Shown piece by piece: positions 49,999 through 58,913 of a stretch of 64,000 bases of DNA; within the stretch, counting starts at the first letter, position 1, and every line of letters begins with the position of its first letter. The notes beneath the pieces are model-generated. The model made no database searches. It was not told the origin of the DNA and was given only the letters and a program-made list of their open reading frames with translations. A program made the position numbers and the translations under genes. Source of the stretch: an uncultured Celeribacter sp. (GTDB lineage Bacteria > Pseudomonadota > Alphaproteobacteria > Rhodobacterales > Rhodobacteraceae); the NCBI RefSeq assembly GCF_963675965.1, contig NZ_OY780935.1, positions 1,662,501-1,726,500 on the forward strand. Reading direction: 5' to 3'.

Positions 49999-50009
49999 CT
50001 GCAATGCAG
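49999..50009. promoter_or_regulatory. PhaR-type operator between phaA and phaB
   Basis: CTGC-AAT-GCAG at 49999-50009, an exact CTGC-N3-GCAG PhaR pattern, about 164 bases before the phaB ATG. Confidence 0.7.
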
Positions 50010-50101
50010 TCAGATTGTCATGGGAGGTGCGCCACACTGTGAGGCACGACAGGCCGCGGACTATGTAACATGTCGGCGGGAAAATAATGCGGCGACGCAG
50101 C

Positions 50102-50126
50102 AATATTGTTGCGATCGAACAATATT
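50102..50126. promoter_or_regulatory. 25-bp perfect inverted repeat upstream of phaB
   Basis: AATATTGTT (50102-50110), 7-base centre GCGATCG, AACAATATT (50118-50126). The left arm also lies in a GCAGCAATATTGTTGC near-palindrome (50097-50112). Candidate operator for an unidentified factor, in addition to PhaR. Confidence 0.5.
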
Positions 50127-50172
50127 AACAGTAACAAGATTGCAAGCGAATTGATTGATAAGGAGGAGTATC

Positions 50173-50895
50173 ATGTCCAAAGTCGCTCTTGTGACCGGAG
50201 GATCACGCGGGATTGGCGCAGCCATTTCCATCGCTCTGAAAGAGGCGGGTTACACCGTGGCCGCAACCTATGCCGGCAACGATGAGGCCGCTGCTACATT
50301 CACCAAGGAAACCGGCATCAAGACCTACAAATGGTCGGTCGCCGATTACGACGCCTGTGTGGCGGGCATCGCCCAGGTAGAGGCCGACCTCGGTCCGGTG
50401 GAGATTCTGGTCAACAACGCGGGCATCACCCGCGATGCCCCGTTCCACAAGATGACCCCCGACCAATGGCGCGACGTCATGGACACCAACCTGTCCGGCG
50501 TCTTCAACATGACTCATCCGCTCTGGCCGGGCATGCGCGAACGCAAATTCGGGCGCGTGATCAACATTTCGTCGATCAACGGGCAGAAAGGCCAGTTCGG
50601 TCAGGCCAACTACTCCGCCGCCAAAGCGGGCGACATCGGCTTCACCAAAGCGCTGGCGCAGGAAGGCGCGCGTGCAGGCATCACCGTCAACGTGATCTGC
50701 CCCGGCTACATCGCCACGGAAATGGTCATGGCCGTGCCTGAAAAAGTGCGCGAATCGATCATATCCACCATTCCGGTCGGACGTCTGGGCGAACCCAAAG
50801 ACATCGCACGCTGCGTGGTCTTCCTGGCCTCCGATGACGCCGGCTTCATCACCGGCTCGACCATCACGGCTAATGGCGGTCAGTATCTGACCTGA
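50173..50895 (+). CDS. phaB: Acetoacetyl-CoA reductase
   Basis: Short-chain dehydrogenase reducing acetoacetyl-CoA to (R)-3-hydroxybutyryl-CoA for PHB synthesis, 240 residues. Start 50173 has AGGAGGAG about 7 bases upstream. NADPH motif GGSRGIG (9-15), NNAG (81-84), catalytic Y147 and K151 (YSAAKAG) with S133/S134 preceding. The C-terminal segment GYIATEMVMAVP matches PhaB-type enzymes. Follows phaA on the same strand. Confidence 0.95.
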   Translation: MSKVALVTGGSRGIGAAISIALKEAGYTVAATYAGNDEAAATFTKETGIKTYKWSVADYDACVAGIAQVEADLGPVEILVNNAGITRDAPFHKMTPDQWRDVMDTNLSGVFNMTHPLWPGMRERKFGRVINISSINGQKGQFGQANYSAAKAGDIGFTKALAQEGARAGITVNVICPGYIATEMVMAVPEKVRESIISTIPVGRLGEPKDIARCVVFLASDDAGFITGSTITANGGQYLT

Positions 50896-50928
50896 CGCAT
50901 CCCCCTGCGTCGATCATAGAAAATGCAC

Positions 50929-50958
50929 AAGGGTCGCCCGGCTTTGGCGACCCTTTTT
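50929..50958 (+). terminator. phaB terminator
   Basis: Perfect 10-bp stem AAGGGTCGCC (50929-50938) / GGCGACCCTT (50946-50955), 7-base loop, followed by TTT. Confidence 0.88.
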
Positions 50959-50996
50959 CCATTGCGGGGCGGAAAAACTTCGTCTTAATCCCCGCT

Positions 50997-51860
50997 ATGA
51001 CACGACGCAGCGCAACTTCCATCGGTTTTCTCGCCGTCCTCCTCTGGGCGCTTCTGGCGCTTTTCACCGTTCTGAGTACCCCCGTGCCCGCGCTGCAGCT
51101 GAATGCCATCAGCTTTGCCATCGGCGGGGTGATCGGCCTGTTCTGGATCGCCAGGAACAAATCTTGGGGTGAGCTGACCCGCGTGTCCCCTCTGGTCTAC
51201 GCCTTCGGGACACTGGGGATTTTCGGCTATCACTTTCTGTATTTTTCCTCGCTGCGCCTTGCGCCCCCCGCAGAAGCCGCGCTGATCAACTATCTCTGGC
51301 CTCTGCTGATCGTGCTGTTCTCGGGCCTATTGCCCGGCGAACGTCTGCGTCCCCTGCATATTCTCGGCGCGCTTCTGGCACTTGTCGGCGCACTTCTGGT
51401 CGTGGCACGGGGCACCAGTTTTTCCGGAGATGCCTTCTGGGGCTATCTTCTGGCTCTGGGCGGTGCGTTTGCCTGGTCGAGCTACTCGGTGATCTCGCGC
51501 CGCATCGGTCATGTGACCACCGCCTCTGTCACGGTTTTCTGCCTGATCGCGGCAGTGCTGTCCGTGCTGACCCATCTGGCCTTCGAGGAAACGCAATGGC
51601 CAGTCACCACCAGCGGCTGGGTCTCGGTCGTGGCATTGGGCCTAGGGCCTGCGGGTGGAGCCTTTTACCTGTGGGATGTGGGCATGAAAAAAGGCGACAT
51701 CCAACTGCTGGGCACCGCCTCTTATGCGGCGCCGTTGCTGTCGACATTGGCCTTGATTGTTTGGGGGATTACAGAGCCGAGCCTGACCCTGATGCTGTCC
51801 GCCGCGCTGATCACGGCCGGTGCCGGTTTGGCCGCTTTCGCCAGCCGCCAAACCGAATGA
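50997..51860 (+). CDS. EamA/DMT-family transporter, YddG-like
   Basis: Inner-membrane transporter of the drug/metabolite superfamily, 287 residues with about ten transmembrane helices in two repeats. It resembles the aromatic amino-acid exporter YddG (ALINYLWPLLIVLFS and GGAFAWSSYSVISRR segments). Likely exports amino acids or related metabolites; substrate unknown. Single gene after the phaB terminator. Confidence 0.88.
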   Translation: MTRRSATSIGFLAVLLWALLALFTVLSTPVPALQLNAISFAIGGVIGLFWIARNKSWGELTRVSPLVYAFGTLGIFGYHFLYFSSLRLAPPAEAALINYLWPLLIVLFSGLLPGERLRPLHILGALLALVGALLVVARGTSFSGDAFWGYLLALGGAFAWSSYSVISRRIGHVTTASVTVFCLIAAVLSVLTHLAFEETQWPVTTSGWVSVVALGLGPAGGAFYLWDVGMKKGDIQLLGTASYAAPLLSTLALIVWGITEPSLTLMLSAALITAGAGLAAFASRQTE

Positions 51861-51885
51861 TTTAAGTCAGTGAAGTGTCACCACA

Positions 51886-52053
51886 TCAGGTGGTCGAAAG
51901 ACGTTCGATTTCTTCCTTAATGCGCAGTTTCTGTTTCTTGAGGTCGGCAATTCGAAGACCATCGGTGCCTGGCGAACGTTGCGCGGCTTCCACGGCCTCC
52001 GAGAGGGATTGGTGCTTTTTCTTCAGTTCGGCAATATGTGAAGTCAAGCTCAT
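51886..52053 (-). CDS. YdcH family protein (DUF465)
   Basis: 55 residues, MSLTSHIAELKKKHQSLSEA..., rich in Lys/Glu and predicted as a helical hairpin. The DUF465/YdcH family is widespread and uncharacterised. Good AGGAGA ribosome site before the ATG at 52053. It lies in the gap between the DMT gene and the methyltransferase. Confidence 0.85.
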   Translation of the reverse strand: MSLTSHIAELKKKHQSLSEAVEAAQRSPGTDGLRIADLKKQKLRIKEEIERLSTT

Positions 52054-52131
52054 GGTGTCTCCTCTCTGGTTGGTAGCTTCATGTAAAAGCTATGTGACAA
52101 GTGCAGCATAGAATCCGAGTCGTGTCACGGC

Positions 52132-52147
52132 TTTGTTTTGAAACAAA
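52132..52147. repeat. Inverted repeat upstream of the YdcH gene
   Basis: TTTGTTT (52132-52138), TG, AAACAAA (52141-52147), about 80 bases before the ydcH ATG. Possible operator; not assigned. Confidence 0.3.
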
Positions 52148-52186
52148 CTGACCCCAAAAAGCCTACTTGCGAAATATTGCCAAATT

Positions 52187-52972
52187 CTAAGCGCCCCATG
52201 GCAGCGGGCCGCCGCCTCTCAGAATGGTGAGAACTTCCGGGTTGTAACTTTCGCCATCGCGCATATGTCGGGCGCCTGCATGCATGATCAGCGGCGCTTC
52301 GAGGACAAATTCAGCGCGCCCCTGTTTGCGCGCCTGTACCAGCACCAGCTCTGATGCGCGCCCGACCCGTGGGGCAACAGGTCGCACCCGCACCGACCCG
52401 AGACGGTCGTTCAAAGCCACAAGAATGTCCGGCAGACGGTCTGCCTTCTGGATCAGGGTCAGATAGCCCTTCGGTGCCAGGCGCCGGGCAGCCACGTCGA
52501 TCCAGAGTTCCAGCGGCGTCTCCCCGGCCAGAGCAATTTCGCGGCCAAGGTCTTCGGCCGCGGTCGAGCGGCGACGGTCGTAATAGGGCGGATTGGCGAT
52601 CACATGATCGAACCGCCGCGCCTTGAGCGCTGGCGGCAGATGTACCAGATCGGCCTCGACCACATCGAAATCGGCTGCGTTTGCGATGGCATTGCGACGG
52701 GCCAGCGCGGCATAGGCGGTCTGAACCTCAACCCCGGTCAGAGACAGCCCCGGCACCCGCGCCTGCAAGCAGAGCGAGGCCACGCCGACCCCGCACCCCA
52801 GTTCCAGAACGCTTTGCCCGGCCCGCGCCACGGTCGCCGCAGCCAGCAGAACCGGATCGACCCCGGCGCGATAGCCCTTCCGGGGCTGGAACACATGGAT
52901 CTGGCCGCCCAGAAAAGCATCCCGCGTCTCTGTTTCGGGATCAAAATCTCCAAGGGGGACGGCTGCGCTCAC
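52187..52972 (-). CDS. N6-adenine methyltransferase, TrmN6/YfiC-like
   Basis: SAM-dependent methyltransferase, 261 residues. SAM-binding LELGCGVG (56-63) and the N6-adenine signature NPPY (127-130). The family modifies A37 of tRNA-Val in E. coli. The C-terminal IMHAGARHMRDGESYNPEV segment is typical of TrmN6-like members. Its start overlaps the DUF2007 stop, so the two are co-transcribed. tRNA as substrate is inferred. Confidence 0.9.
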   Translation of the reverse strand: MSAAVPLGDFDPETETRDAFLGGQIHVFQPRKGYRAGVDPVLLAAATVARAGQSVLELGCGVGVASLCLQARVPGLSLTGVEVQTAYAALARRNAIANAADFDVVEADLVHLPPALKARRFDHVIANPPYYDRRRSTAAEDLGREIALAGETPLELWIDVAARRLAPKGYLTLIQKADRLPDILVALNDRLGSVRVRPVAPRVGRASELVLVQARKQGRAEFVLEAPLIMHAGARHMRDGESYNPEVLTILRGGGPLPWGA

Positions 52973-53187
52973 AGGTCTTCCAGCGTGAAATCGTGATCCA
53001 GCAACACCCGGCGCGCCTGCATCAGATCATCATCCCGCACCATCAGCCGGCGCGGTAAAATGCCGATCGATCCTTCCAGGACGCTCATATGGACGTCCAT
53101 TTCAAAGCAGTCTATATCCTCTCCGGATAGGAGCGCTTTGGCGTAAACGATCTGAGTGGGGTCGGTGGTGCGCAGAAGCTGTTTCAT
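52969..53187 (-). CDS. DUF2007 family protein
   Basis: 72 residues, MKQLLRTTDPTQIVYAKALLSGEDIDCFEMD..., a small alpha-beta domain family proposed to bind small ligands. The stop overlaps the TrmN6-like start by 4 bases. Divergent from ispB. Function unknown. Confidence 0.87.
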   Translation of the reverse strand: MKQLLRTTDPTQIVYAKALLSGEDIDCFEMDVHMSVLEGSIGILPRRLMVRDDDLMQARRVLLDHDFTLEDL

Positions 53188-53237
53188 GACCGCGATTTAA
53201 AGACAGACCACAAGGTTTGTCGAGCCAAGGAGTTCCC

Positions 53238-54248
53238 ATGAGTTTGGATGAGGGTGTGAACAAGGCCGCCGTGAAACCGCATGAAAAGCTGGCCAGCTAT
53301 CTGAGTTCAGAGCTGACAGCCGTCAACACGCTGATCCGCGAACGGATGTCCTCGGAACATGCCCCGCGCATCCCCGAGGTGACCGCCCACCTTATCGAAG
53401 CCGGCGGCAAGCGCCTGCGACCGATGCTGACACTCGCTGCGGCACGGGCCTGCGGTTATGACGGCCCCTATCACATCCATCTGGCCGCAACGGTCGAATT
53501 CATTCACACCGCCACACTGCTGCACGACGATGTTGTCGACGAAAGCGCCCAGCGCCGGGGGCGTCCGACCGCCAACCTACTGTGGGACAACAAATCCTCG
53601 GTTCTGGTCGGAGACTACCTCTTTGCCCGCGCCTTCCAGTTGATGACCGATGCCGACAACATGCGGGTGCTGCAGATCCTGTCGAATGCCTCCGCCACCA
53701 TCGCGGAGGGCGAAGTGCTGCAACTGACCGCCGCCCAGGATCTGGCGACGGACGAAGACATCTACCTGCAGGTGGTCCGCGGCAAGACCGCTGCGCTGTT
53801 TTCCGCCGCAACCGAGGTCGGCGGCGTTCTGGCCGAGGCCGACGACGCCGTGGTCAAAGCCCTGTTCGACTATGGGGATGCACTTGGCATCTCATTCCAG
53901 ATCGTGGACGACCTGCTGGACTACTGGGGCTCGGAACAGACTGGCAAGAATGTCGGCGACGATTTCCGCGAACGCAAGCTGACCCTGCCCCTGATCAAAG
54001 CCATTGCCAAGGCCGATGACAGCGAACGCGCTTTCTGGGTCAAAACCATTGAGAAGGGCAAGCAGGACGAGGGCGATCTGGAGCATGCCATTTCGCTTTT
54101 GAACACGCATGGCGCGCTGGAAGAAACACGTCTGGTGGCGCTGGAGTGGGCGGACAAAGCCAAGGCCGCACTCACCGCTCTGCCTGAGGGCGAGGTCGTC
54201 GAGATGCTGTCAGATATTGCCGATTACGTCGTGGCCCGCCTGCGCTGA
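53238..54248 (+). CDS. ispB: All-trans polyprenyl diphosphate synthase (octaprenyl/decaprenyl type)
   Basis: Prenyltransferase building the ubiquinone side chain from farnesyl-PP and isopentenyl-PP, 336 residues. Start 53238 has AAGGAG 7 bases upstream. First aspartate motif DDVVD (97-101) and second DDLLD (224-228), with GGKRLRPML at 56-64 for the diphosphate. Chain length cannot be read from sequence but long-chain (C40-C50) is expected for ubiquinone-8 to -10. Convergent with ispE. Confidence 0.94.
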   Translation: MSLDEGVNKAAVKPHEKLASYLSSELTAVNTLIRERMSSEHAPRIPEVTAHLIEAGGKRLRPMLTLAAARACGYDGPYHIHLAATVEFIHTATLLHDDVVDESAQRRGRPTANLLWDNKSSVLVGDYLFARAFQLMTDADNMRVLQILSNASATIAEGEVLQLTAAQDLATDEDIYLQVVRGKTAALFSAATEVGGVLAEADDAVVKALFDYGDALGISFQIVDDLLDYWGSEQTGKNVGDDFRERKLTLPLIKAIAKADDSERAFWVKTIEKGKQDEGDLEHAISLLNTHGALEETRLVALEWADKAKAALTALPEGEVVEMLSDIADYVVARLR

Positions 54249-54269
54249 ACCGGCATGCACGGAGCGCTG

Positions 54270-55097
54270 CTAGCCCGGCAGGGTGCTGGCGGAGCTGACC
54301 CACCACCACGGGTTTTCCGCCTGCAGCCGCAGCGCCGCCACATCTGCGCTATAGCGATCCGGGAACAGGCCAAAGCACGTCGCCCCAGACCCGGACATGC
54401 GCGCCAGTTTTGCGCCCGTCTGGGCGCGAAGCGCGCTCAGCGCCGCCGCGATTTCCGCAACCATGGCCACTGCTGGCGGCTCCAGATCGTTGCGCTGGGT
54501 CGTCAACCAGTCGATGAACTCCGCACCGTCCGTCCATTCCGGCAACACCTCGGGCATGGCCGGGTTGGTTTTTGTCTCCAACCCGCGAAACACCTGCGGC
54601 GTCGACACTTCGACCCGCGGATTGACCAGCACCATATGCAGGCCGGGCACTTGCAGCGGGGTCACGTGTTCCCCGATGCCCTGCATCCGCGCCGGCTTGG
54701 ATCTTATGCACACCGGCACATCGGCACCCAGCGCCAGAATCTGCGCCCCAGCGGGAGGGGTCGCGCCCAGACGCAGCCCCGCCCGCAGGGTCGCCGCCGC
54801 ATCAGCAGAGCCGCCGCCGATCCCTGAGGCCGGCGGCAAACGTTTGTCGAGGGTCAGGGCCATGGGCCGGTCCAAAAGCGCAGCGGCTTGCATCACCAGA
54901 TTGCGCCCATCGGTCGGAAGCCCGTCGCCAAAGCGCCCGGTAATGATCATATCAGAGACTGCAGCAAGCTCCGCCGTAATCTGGTCACCCACATCCACGA
55001 ACACCACCAGAGAATCGAGCAGGTGATAGCCGTCCTCGCGCTGTCCGGTGACATGCAGCGTCAGATTGACCTTGGCGGGTGCAAAGACCTTGACCAT
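54270..55097 (-). CDS. ispE: 4-diphosphocytidyl-2-C-methyl-D-erythritol kinase
   Basis: GHMP kinase of the MEP isoprenoid pathway, 275 residues. Motif 1 near FAPAKVNLTLHVTGQREDGYHLLDSL (5-30), the ATP loop LPPASGIGGGSADAAATL (87-104) and the C-terminal SGSGATCFGLF motif. Supplies precursors to enzymes such as IspB, encoded next door. Downstream of the TPR gene, 9 bases away, same strand. Confidence 0.96.
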   Translation of the reverse strand: MVKVFAPAKVNLTLHVTGQREDGYHLLDSLVVFVDVGDQITAELAAVSDMIITGRFGDGLPTDGRNLVMQAAALLDRPMALTLDKRLPPASGIGGGSADAAATLRAGLRLGATPPAGAQILALGADVPVCIRSKPARMQGIGEHVTPLQVPGLHMVLVNPRVEVSTPQVFRGLETKTNPAMPEVLPEWTDGAEFIDWLTTQRNDLEPPAVAMVAEIAAALSALRAQTGAKLARMSGSGATCFGLFPDRYSADVAALRLQAENPWWWVSSASTLPG

Positions 55098-55106
55098 CTG
55101 TCCGAT

Positions 55107-56825
55107 TTACCCGTCCTGCGGCGCGCGCGTGGGCTCTTCGCCCTCCTCGATCAGGACCCGGTCCAAACCGACGTCCAGCTTGCGACGAATGCGGTCGGCC
55201 TCGTCTTCTTCCGGATCGAACGACAGGGCGCGTTCCCATTGGAAACGGGCTTCGCGTTCCCGCCCGACGGCCCAGTAAACATCACCAAGGTGGTCGTTGA
55301 TGACCGGATCCACCGGCATCAGCTCGACCGCCTGCTCCATCGGCTCAACCGCCTCGTCATAGTGACGCAACCGATATAGGCCCCAGGCCAGACTGTCGGT
55401 GATATAACCATCCTCCGGGCGCGCCTCGGCGGCAGCGCGGATCATCTGCATCGCCTCATCCAGATTGGTTTTCATTTCCAGATAGGAATAGCCCAGATAA
55501 TTCAGAACCTGCGGCTGATCGGGTTCCAGTTCCAGAGCCTTGCGCAGGTCGGCCTCTGCCGCCTTCCAATCGCCCATCCGTTCATAGGCAATGCCGCGGG
55601 TGAAATAGAGCGGCCATTGCGCGCGTGTTGCGGGCTGGTTCAGTTCGATGGCCGCAGTATAGGCCTTAGCCGCTGCCTCGTAGTCTTCCTTTCGCCGCAT
55701 AGCATCGCCCAAAGCGATATGCACCTCGGTGATTTCGGGATGCGATTTGGCAAGCTGATTGAGCACCTCAAGTTCCGCCTCTTCGCGCCCCAGCGCCCGC
55801 AGCGCCTCAGCGCGACCAAGGCTGGCCATCGGAAAACTCGGGCTGTCGGGAGCGATGCTGTCAAAGGCCACAATCGCCAGTTCGTAGTTTTCCAGACGCT
55901 CCAGAAGTGCCGCAACATAGAGCACATAGGCAGGTTCATCCGGGCGCAGGACCTCAGCAATCCGGGCGTAAAGCAGGGTATAGGAATCGTCCAGACCGCC
56001 ATCCAGCGCATTGGCGACGGCGAAGAACACATCTGCCATGCCTTCACGCGCGCTGCGCACCACGTTAAAGGGCACGGTTTCTCCAGCTTCAAGCGCTGCG
56101 CGCAGGGCGTCAACTTCCGGATCCGCTGCCGGACCGAAGACACGATCCAGCAGGGCAAGCGCCTCGTCATCGCGTTCCAACTGGCTCAGGATCTGCACAC
56201 GCGCCAAAATCGCCGGTCGCGAGGCTGGCAGATCCGTTTCATGCACCGTGTCCAGCGCCGCCTCGAAATCCCCGACCATCGCCAGAGCCATGGATTTGTT
56301 ATAGGCGCCGAAGAATTCGAACCCTTTGCCCAGCGCGGACTTCTCCTCAAAAAGATCCAGCGCCGTCTGCACGTCGCCCTTACCGACATAGGCCCAGGCC
56401 TTCATCAGCCCGTCGACCACCGTGCTGATGCTCTGCCCGTCATCCAGGGCAGCGATCAGCGCCTCATAGTCGCCATCCCGCGCCAGTCGCGTCAGCGAAG
56501 CCATGGCCGAGATCTGGTTGGAAGGTTCCACCTCGAACAAAGCGACCGCCATCGGGGCGGCGGCATCAAACTCGCCCATGGAAATATCCGCCGAAATCAT
56601 CGATTCCATCAGAACGGGATTGTCCGGATCGCTTTCCAGCGCACGTTCGGCATAAGCCGCGACATCTGCGAAACTGCGGTCCATCGTCGCCTGACGCGCC
56701 GCCAGATACGACCCGGCATCGGCCATGGCGCCGCCCGGTGAAACAAACCCGGCCCCGGCCAGAAAACCGATCAAAAGCCCCGGGGCAGTCAGCGTGGAAA
56801 GCATGCGGCGTGCGCGATCTGTCAC
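55107..56825 (-). CDS. Tetratricopeptide repeat protein, exported
   Basis: 572 residues from GTG 56825, which has GAGGAG 7 bases upstream; the first codons read MTDRARRMLSTLTAPG. A signal-like hydrophobic segment follows (about 14-30). The rest is a TPR superhelix with many 34-residue helix pairs (for example GLGKGEFF and YLGYSYLEM segments), a protein-protein interaction scaffold often in outer-membrane or cell-envelope assembly. Upstream of ispE on the same strand with a 9-base gap. No partner identified. Confidence 0.85.
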   Translation of the reverse strand: MTDRARRMLSTLTAPGLLIGFLAGAGFVSPGGAMADAGSYLAARQATMDRSFADVAAYAERALESDPDNPVLMESMISADISMGEFDAAAPMAVALFEVEPSNQISAMASLTRLARDGDYEALIAALDDGQSISTVVDGLMKAWAYVGKGDVQTALDLFEEKSALGKGFEFFGAYNKSMALAMVGDFEAALDTVHETDLPASRPAILARVQILSQLERDDEALALLDRVFGPAADPEVDALRAALEAGETVPFNVVRSAREGMADVFFAVANALDGGLDDSYTLLYARIAEVLRPDEPAYVLYVAALLERLENYELAIVAFDSIAPDSPSFPMASLGRAEALRALGREEAELEVLNQLAKSHPEITEVHIALGDAMRRKEDYEAAAKAYTAAIELNQPATRAQWPLYFTRGIAYERMGDWKAAEADLRKALELEPDQPQVLNYLGYSYLEMKTNLDEAMQMIRAAAEARPEDGYITDSLAWGLYRLRHYDEAVEPMEQAVELMPVDPVINDHLGDVYWAVGREREARFQWERALSFDPEEDEADRIRRKLDVGLDRVLIEEGEEPTRAPQDG

Positions 56826-56888
56826 CAGTCGTCTCCTCAACAATTCTGACTTCGGAGCCTATCGCCCAAACCAGAAGGCTGCAACGCA

Positions 56889-56913
56889 AACGGGGGCCAC
56901 GCGAGCCCCCGTT
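56889..56913 (-). terminator. Terminator of the ETF-QO gene
   Basis: Perfect 9-bp stem AACGGGGGC (56889-56897) / GCCCCCGTT (56905-56913) with a 7-base loop, downstream of the ETF-QO stop on the minus strand. Confidence 0.75.
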
Positions 56914-56946
56914 CTCGATCTTTAAAAACACGTTGCCGTGAAAGGC

Positions 56947-58599
56947 TTACATATTCGGATAGTTCGGCCCGTCGCCGCCCTGCGGCACCGTCCAGGTGAT
57001 GTTCTGGCTCGGTTCCTTGATGTCACAGGTCTTGCAATGAACACAGTTCTGGAAGTTCACCACAAATTTCGGCTCCTGGCCCTCTTCGGTCAGGAATTCA
57101 TAAACCCCCGCCGGGCAATAGCGCTGAGACGGACCGGCAAACTGTTTGTAATCCACTTCGATCGCCGTCGCCTGATCCGCCACCTTCAGGTGAGAGGGCT
57201 GGCTTTCCTCGTGGTTCGTCGCGGCAAAGGACACGTTGGTCAGCCGGTCGAACGAAATCACGCCATCCGGTTTCGGATAATCGATCGGCTTGAAGTTTTC
57301 CGCCTTGCCGGTTGCCTCAGCATCCGTCTTGCCGTGTTTGAGAGTGCCAAACAGCGAGACACCGAACAGGTTGTTCGTCCACATGTCGAACCCACCCAAC
57401 GCCAGCGAGGCCGCCAGACCGTATTTCGACCAGAAAGGTTTGACGTTGCGCACCCGTTTCAGGTCTTTGCCAACGGCACCTTCACGCAGCTCGGTCTCGT
57501 AACCCTCCAGCGTGTCGCCAGACCGACCGTCCTTGATCGCGGCCACGACATGTTCCGCCGCCGCCTTGCCAGACAGCATCGCATTGTGGTTGCCCTTGAT
57601 GCGCGGCACGTTGACGAGACCCACGGAACAGCCAAGCAAAGCACCGCCCGGGAAGGCCGCTTTCGGCATCGATTGATAGCCGCCCTCGGAAATTGCGCGC
57701 GCGCCATATGCGACGCGTTTTCCACCCTCCAGAAGCTCCTTCACCAGCGGGTGCTGTTTGAAACGCTGGAATTCCATATAGGGGAACAGATAGGGGTTCT
57801 TGTAGTTCAGGTGCACCACAAACCCAAGGTAAAGCTGATTGTTTTCAGCGTGGTAGACAAATCCACCGCCGCCCGCGTTCGACCCTAGGGGCCAGCCCAT
57901 CGAGTGCCAGACCTTGCCCTCGCGATGCTTGGCGGGATCGATTTCCCAGATCTCTTTCATGCCGAGACCGAATTTCTGCACATCGCGGCCAGCCTGCAGG
58001 TCGTATTTCGCGATGATCTCTTTTGCCAGCGACCCGCGCACACCCTCAGAAATCAGCACGTATTTGCCGTGCAACTCCATGCCCGGCTCGGTGTCCGGCC
58101 CGATGGTGCCGTCGGCTTCCAGCCCAAAGACCCCGGCCACGACGCCTTTGACCTCGCCGTTGTCGCCGTAGATCAGTTCGGAACAGGCCATGCCCGGGAA
58201 AATCTCGACGCCCATCTCTTCGGCCTGCTCGGCCATCCAGCGGCAGACATTGCCCATCGACACGATGTATTTGCCGTGGTTCGACATCAACGGCGGCAGC
58301 GGGAAGTTCGGAATGCGGACCGACCCGGCTTCGCCCAAAATGTGGAAATGGTCCTCCTTCACCTCGGTGGTGATGGGCGCCCCTTTTTCTTTCCAGTCCG
58401 GGATCAGCGCATCGATCCCAACCGGATCCAGCACGGCACCGGACAGGATGTGCGCCCCAACCTCAGAGCCCTTTTCCAGGACGACGACATTCAGGTCTGC
58501 GTCCAATTGCTTGAGCCGGATTGCGGCCGAAAGACCCGCAGGTCCCGCCCCCACAATCACGACATCATATTCCATCGCCTCACGCTCGATATTCGACAT
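56947..58599 (-). CDS. Electron transfer flavoprotein-ubiquinone oxidoreductase
   Basis: Membrane-associated FAD/4Fe-4S enzyme passing electrons from ETF to ubiquinone, 550 residues. FAD motif DVVIVGAGPAGLSAAIRL (12-29), ubiquinone-binding region and the C-terminal 4Fe-4S ferredoxin-like block with cysteines in RYCPAGVYEF and FQNCVHCKTCDI, ending TWTVPQGGDGPNYPNM. Links fatty-acid and amino-acid oxidation to the respiratory chain. Single gene. The region 58600-58857 upstream, toward greA, holds both promoters but no gene. Confidence 0.96.
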   Translation of the reverse strand: MSNIEREAMEYDVVIVGAGPAGLSAAIRLKQLDADLNVVVLEKGSEVGAHILSGAVLDPVGIDALIPDWKEKGAPITTEVKEDHFHILGEAGSVRIPNFPLPPLMSNHGKYIVSMGNVCRWMAEQAEEMGVEIFPGMACSELIYGDNGEVKGVVAGVFGLEADGTIGPDTEPGMELHGKYVLISEGVRGSLAKEIIAKYDLQAGRDVQKFGLGMKEIWEIDPAKHREGKVWHSMGWPLGSNAGGGGFVYHAENNQLYLGFVVHLNYKNPYLFPYMEFQRFKQHPLVKELLEGGKRVAYGARAISEGGYQSMPKAAFPGGALLGCSVGLVNVPRIKGNHNAMLSGKAAAEHVVAAIKDGRSGDTLEGYETELREGAVGKDLKRVRNVKPFWSKYGLAASLALGGFDMWTNNLFGVSLFGTLKHGKTDAEATGKAENFKPIDYPKPDGVISFDRLTNVSFAATNHEESQPSHLKVADQATAIEVDYKQFAGPSQRYCPAGVYEFLTEEGQEPKFVVNFQNCVHCKTCDIKEPSQNITWTVPQGGDGPNYPNM

Positions 58600-58857
58600 T
58601 TAGTTTCTCCCTGGCTCAGGCGGCTCTCCGGCGCTTACCTAACCGTGATGTGACGGAAGGGTCAATTTGAGAAGCGGTTTTTCGTTGCGTCTTTGCGCCC
58701 TTCCGGGTCGAATTTGCACCAATCTTCCGATTGGGCCCGTTTTTCCCGCGACAGAGCGCCACAGACAACTGTCAGTGGATTCGCGCCACCCTGTCACAGA
58801 GCTCTTGCATTTCACATCCATTCCGGGTCAGTTGGGTCGACACATTCCTGATAACCC

Positions 58858-58894
58858 AAGCACGCGGCGGCCAAAGGCACCGCCGTGCTTTTTT
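58858..58894 (+). terminator. Intrinsic terminator in the greA leader (attenuator)
   Basis: Stem AAGCAC-GC-GGCGG (58858-58870) / CCGCC-GTGCTT (58880-58890) with a 2-base bulge and 9-base loop, followed by TTTTTT through 58894, 19 bases before the greA ATG at 58914. No plus-strand gene lies upstream, so it acts only on the greA leader. A similar arrangement gives the GraL RNAs of E. coli. Confidence 0.75.
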
Positions 58895-58913
58895 CGTGCA
58901 GATGAGTGCCCTG

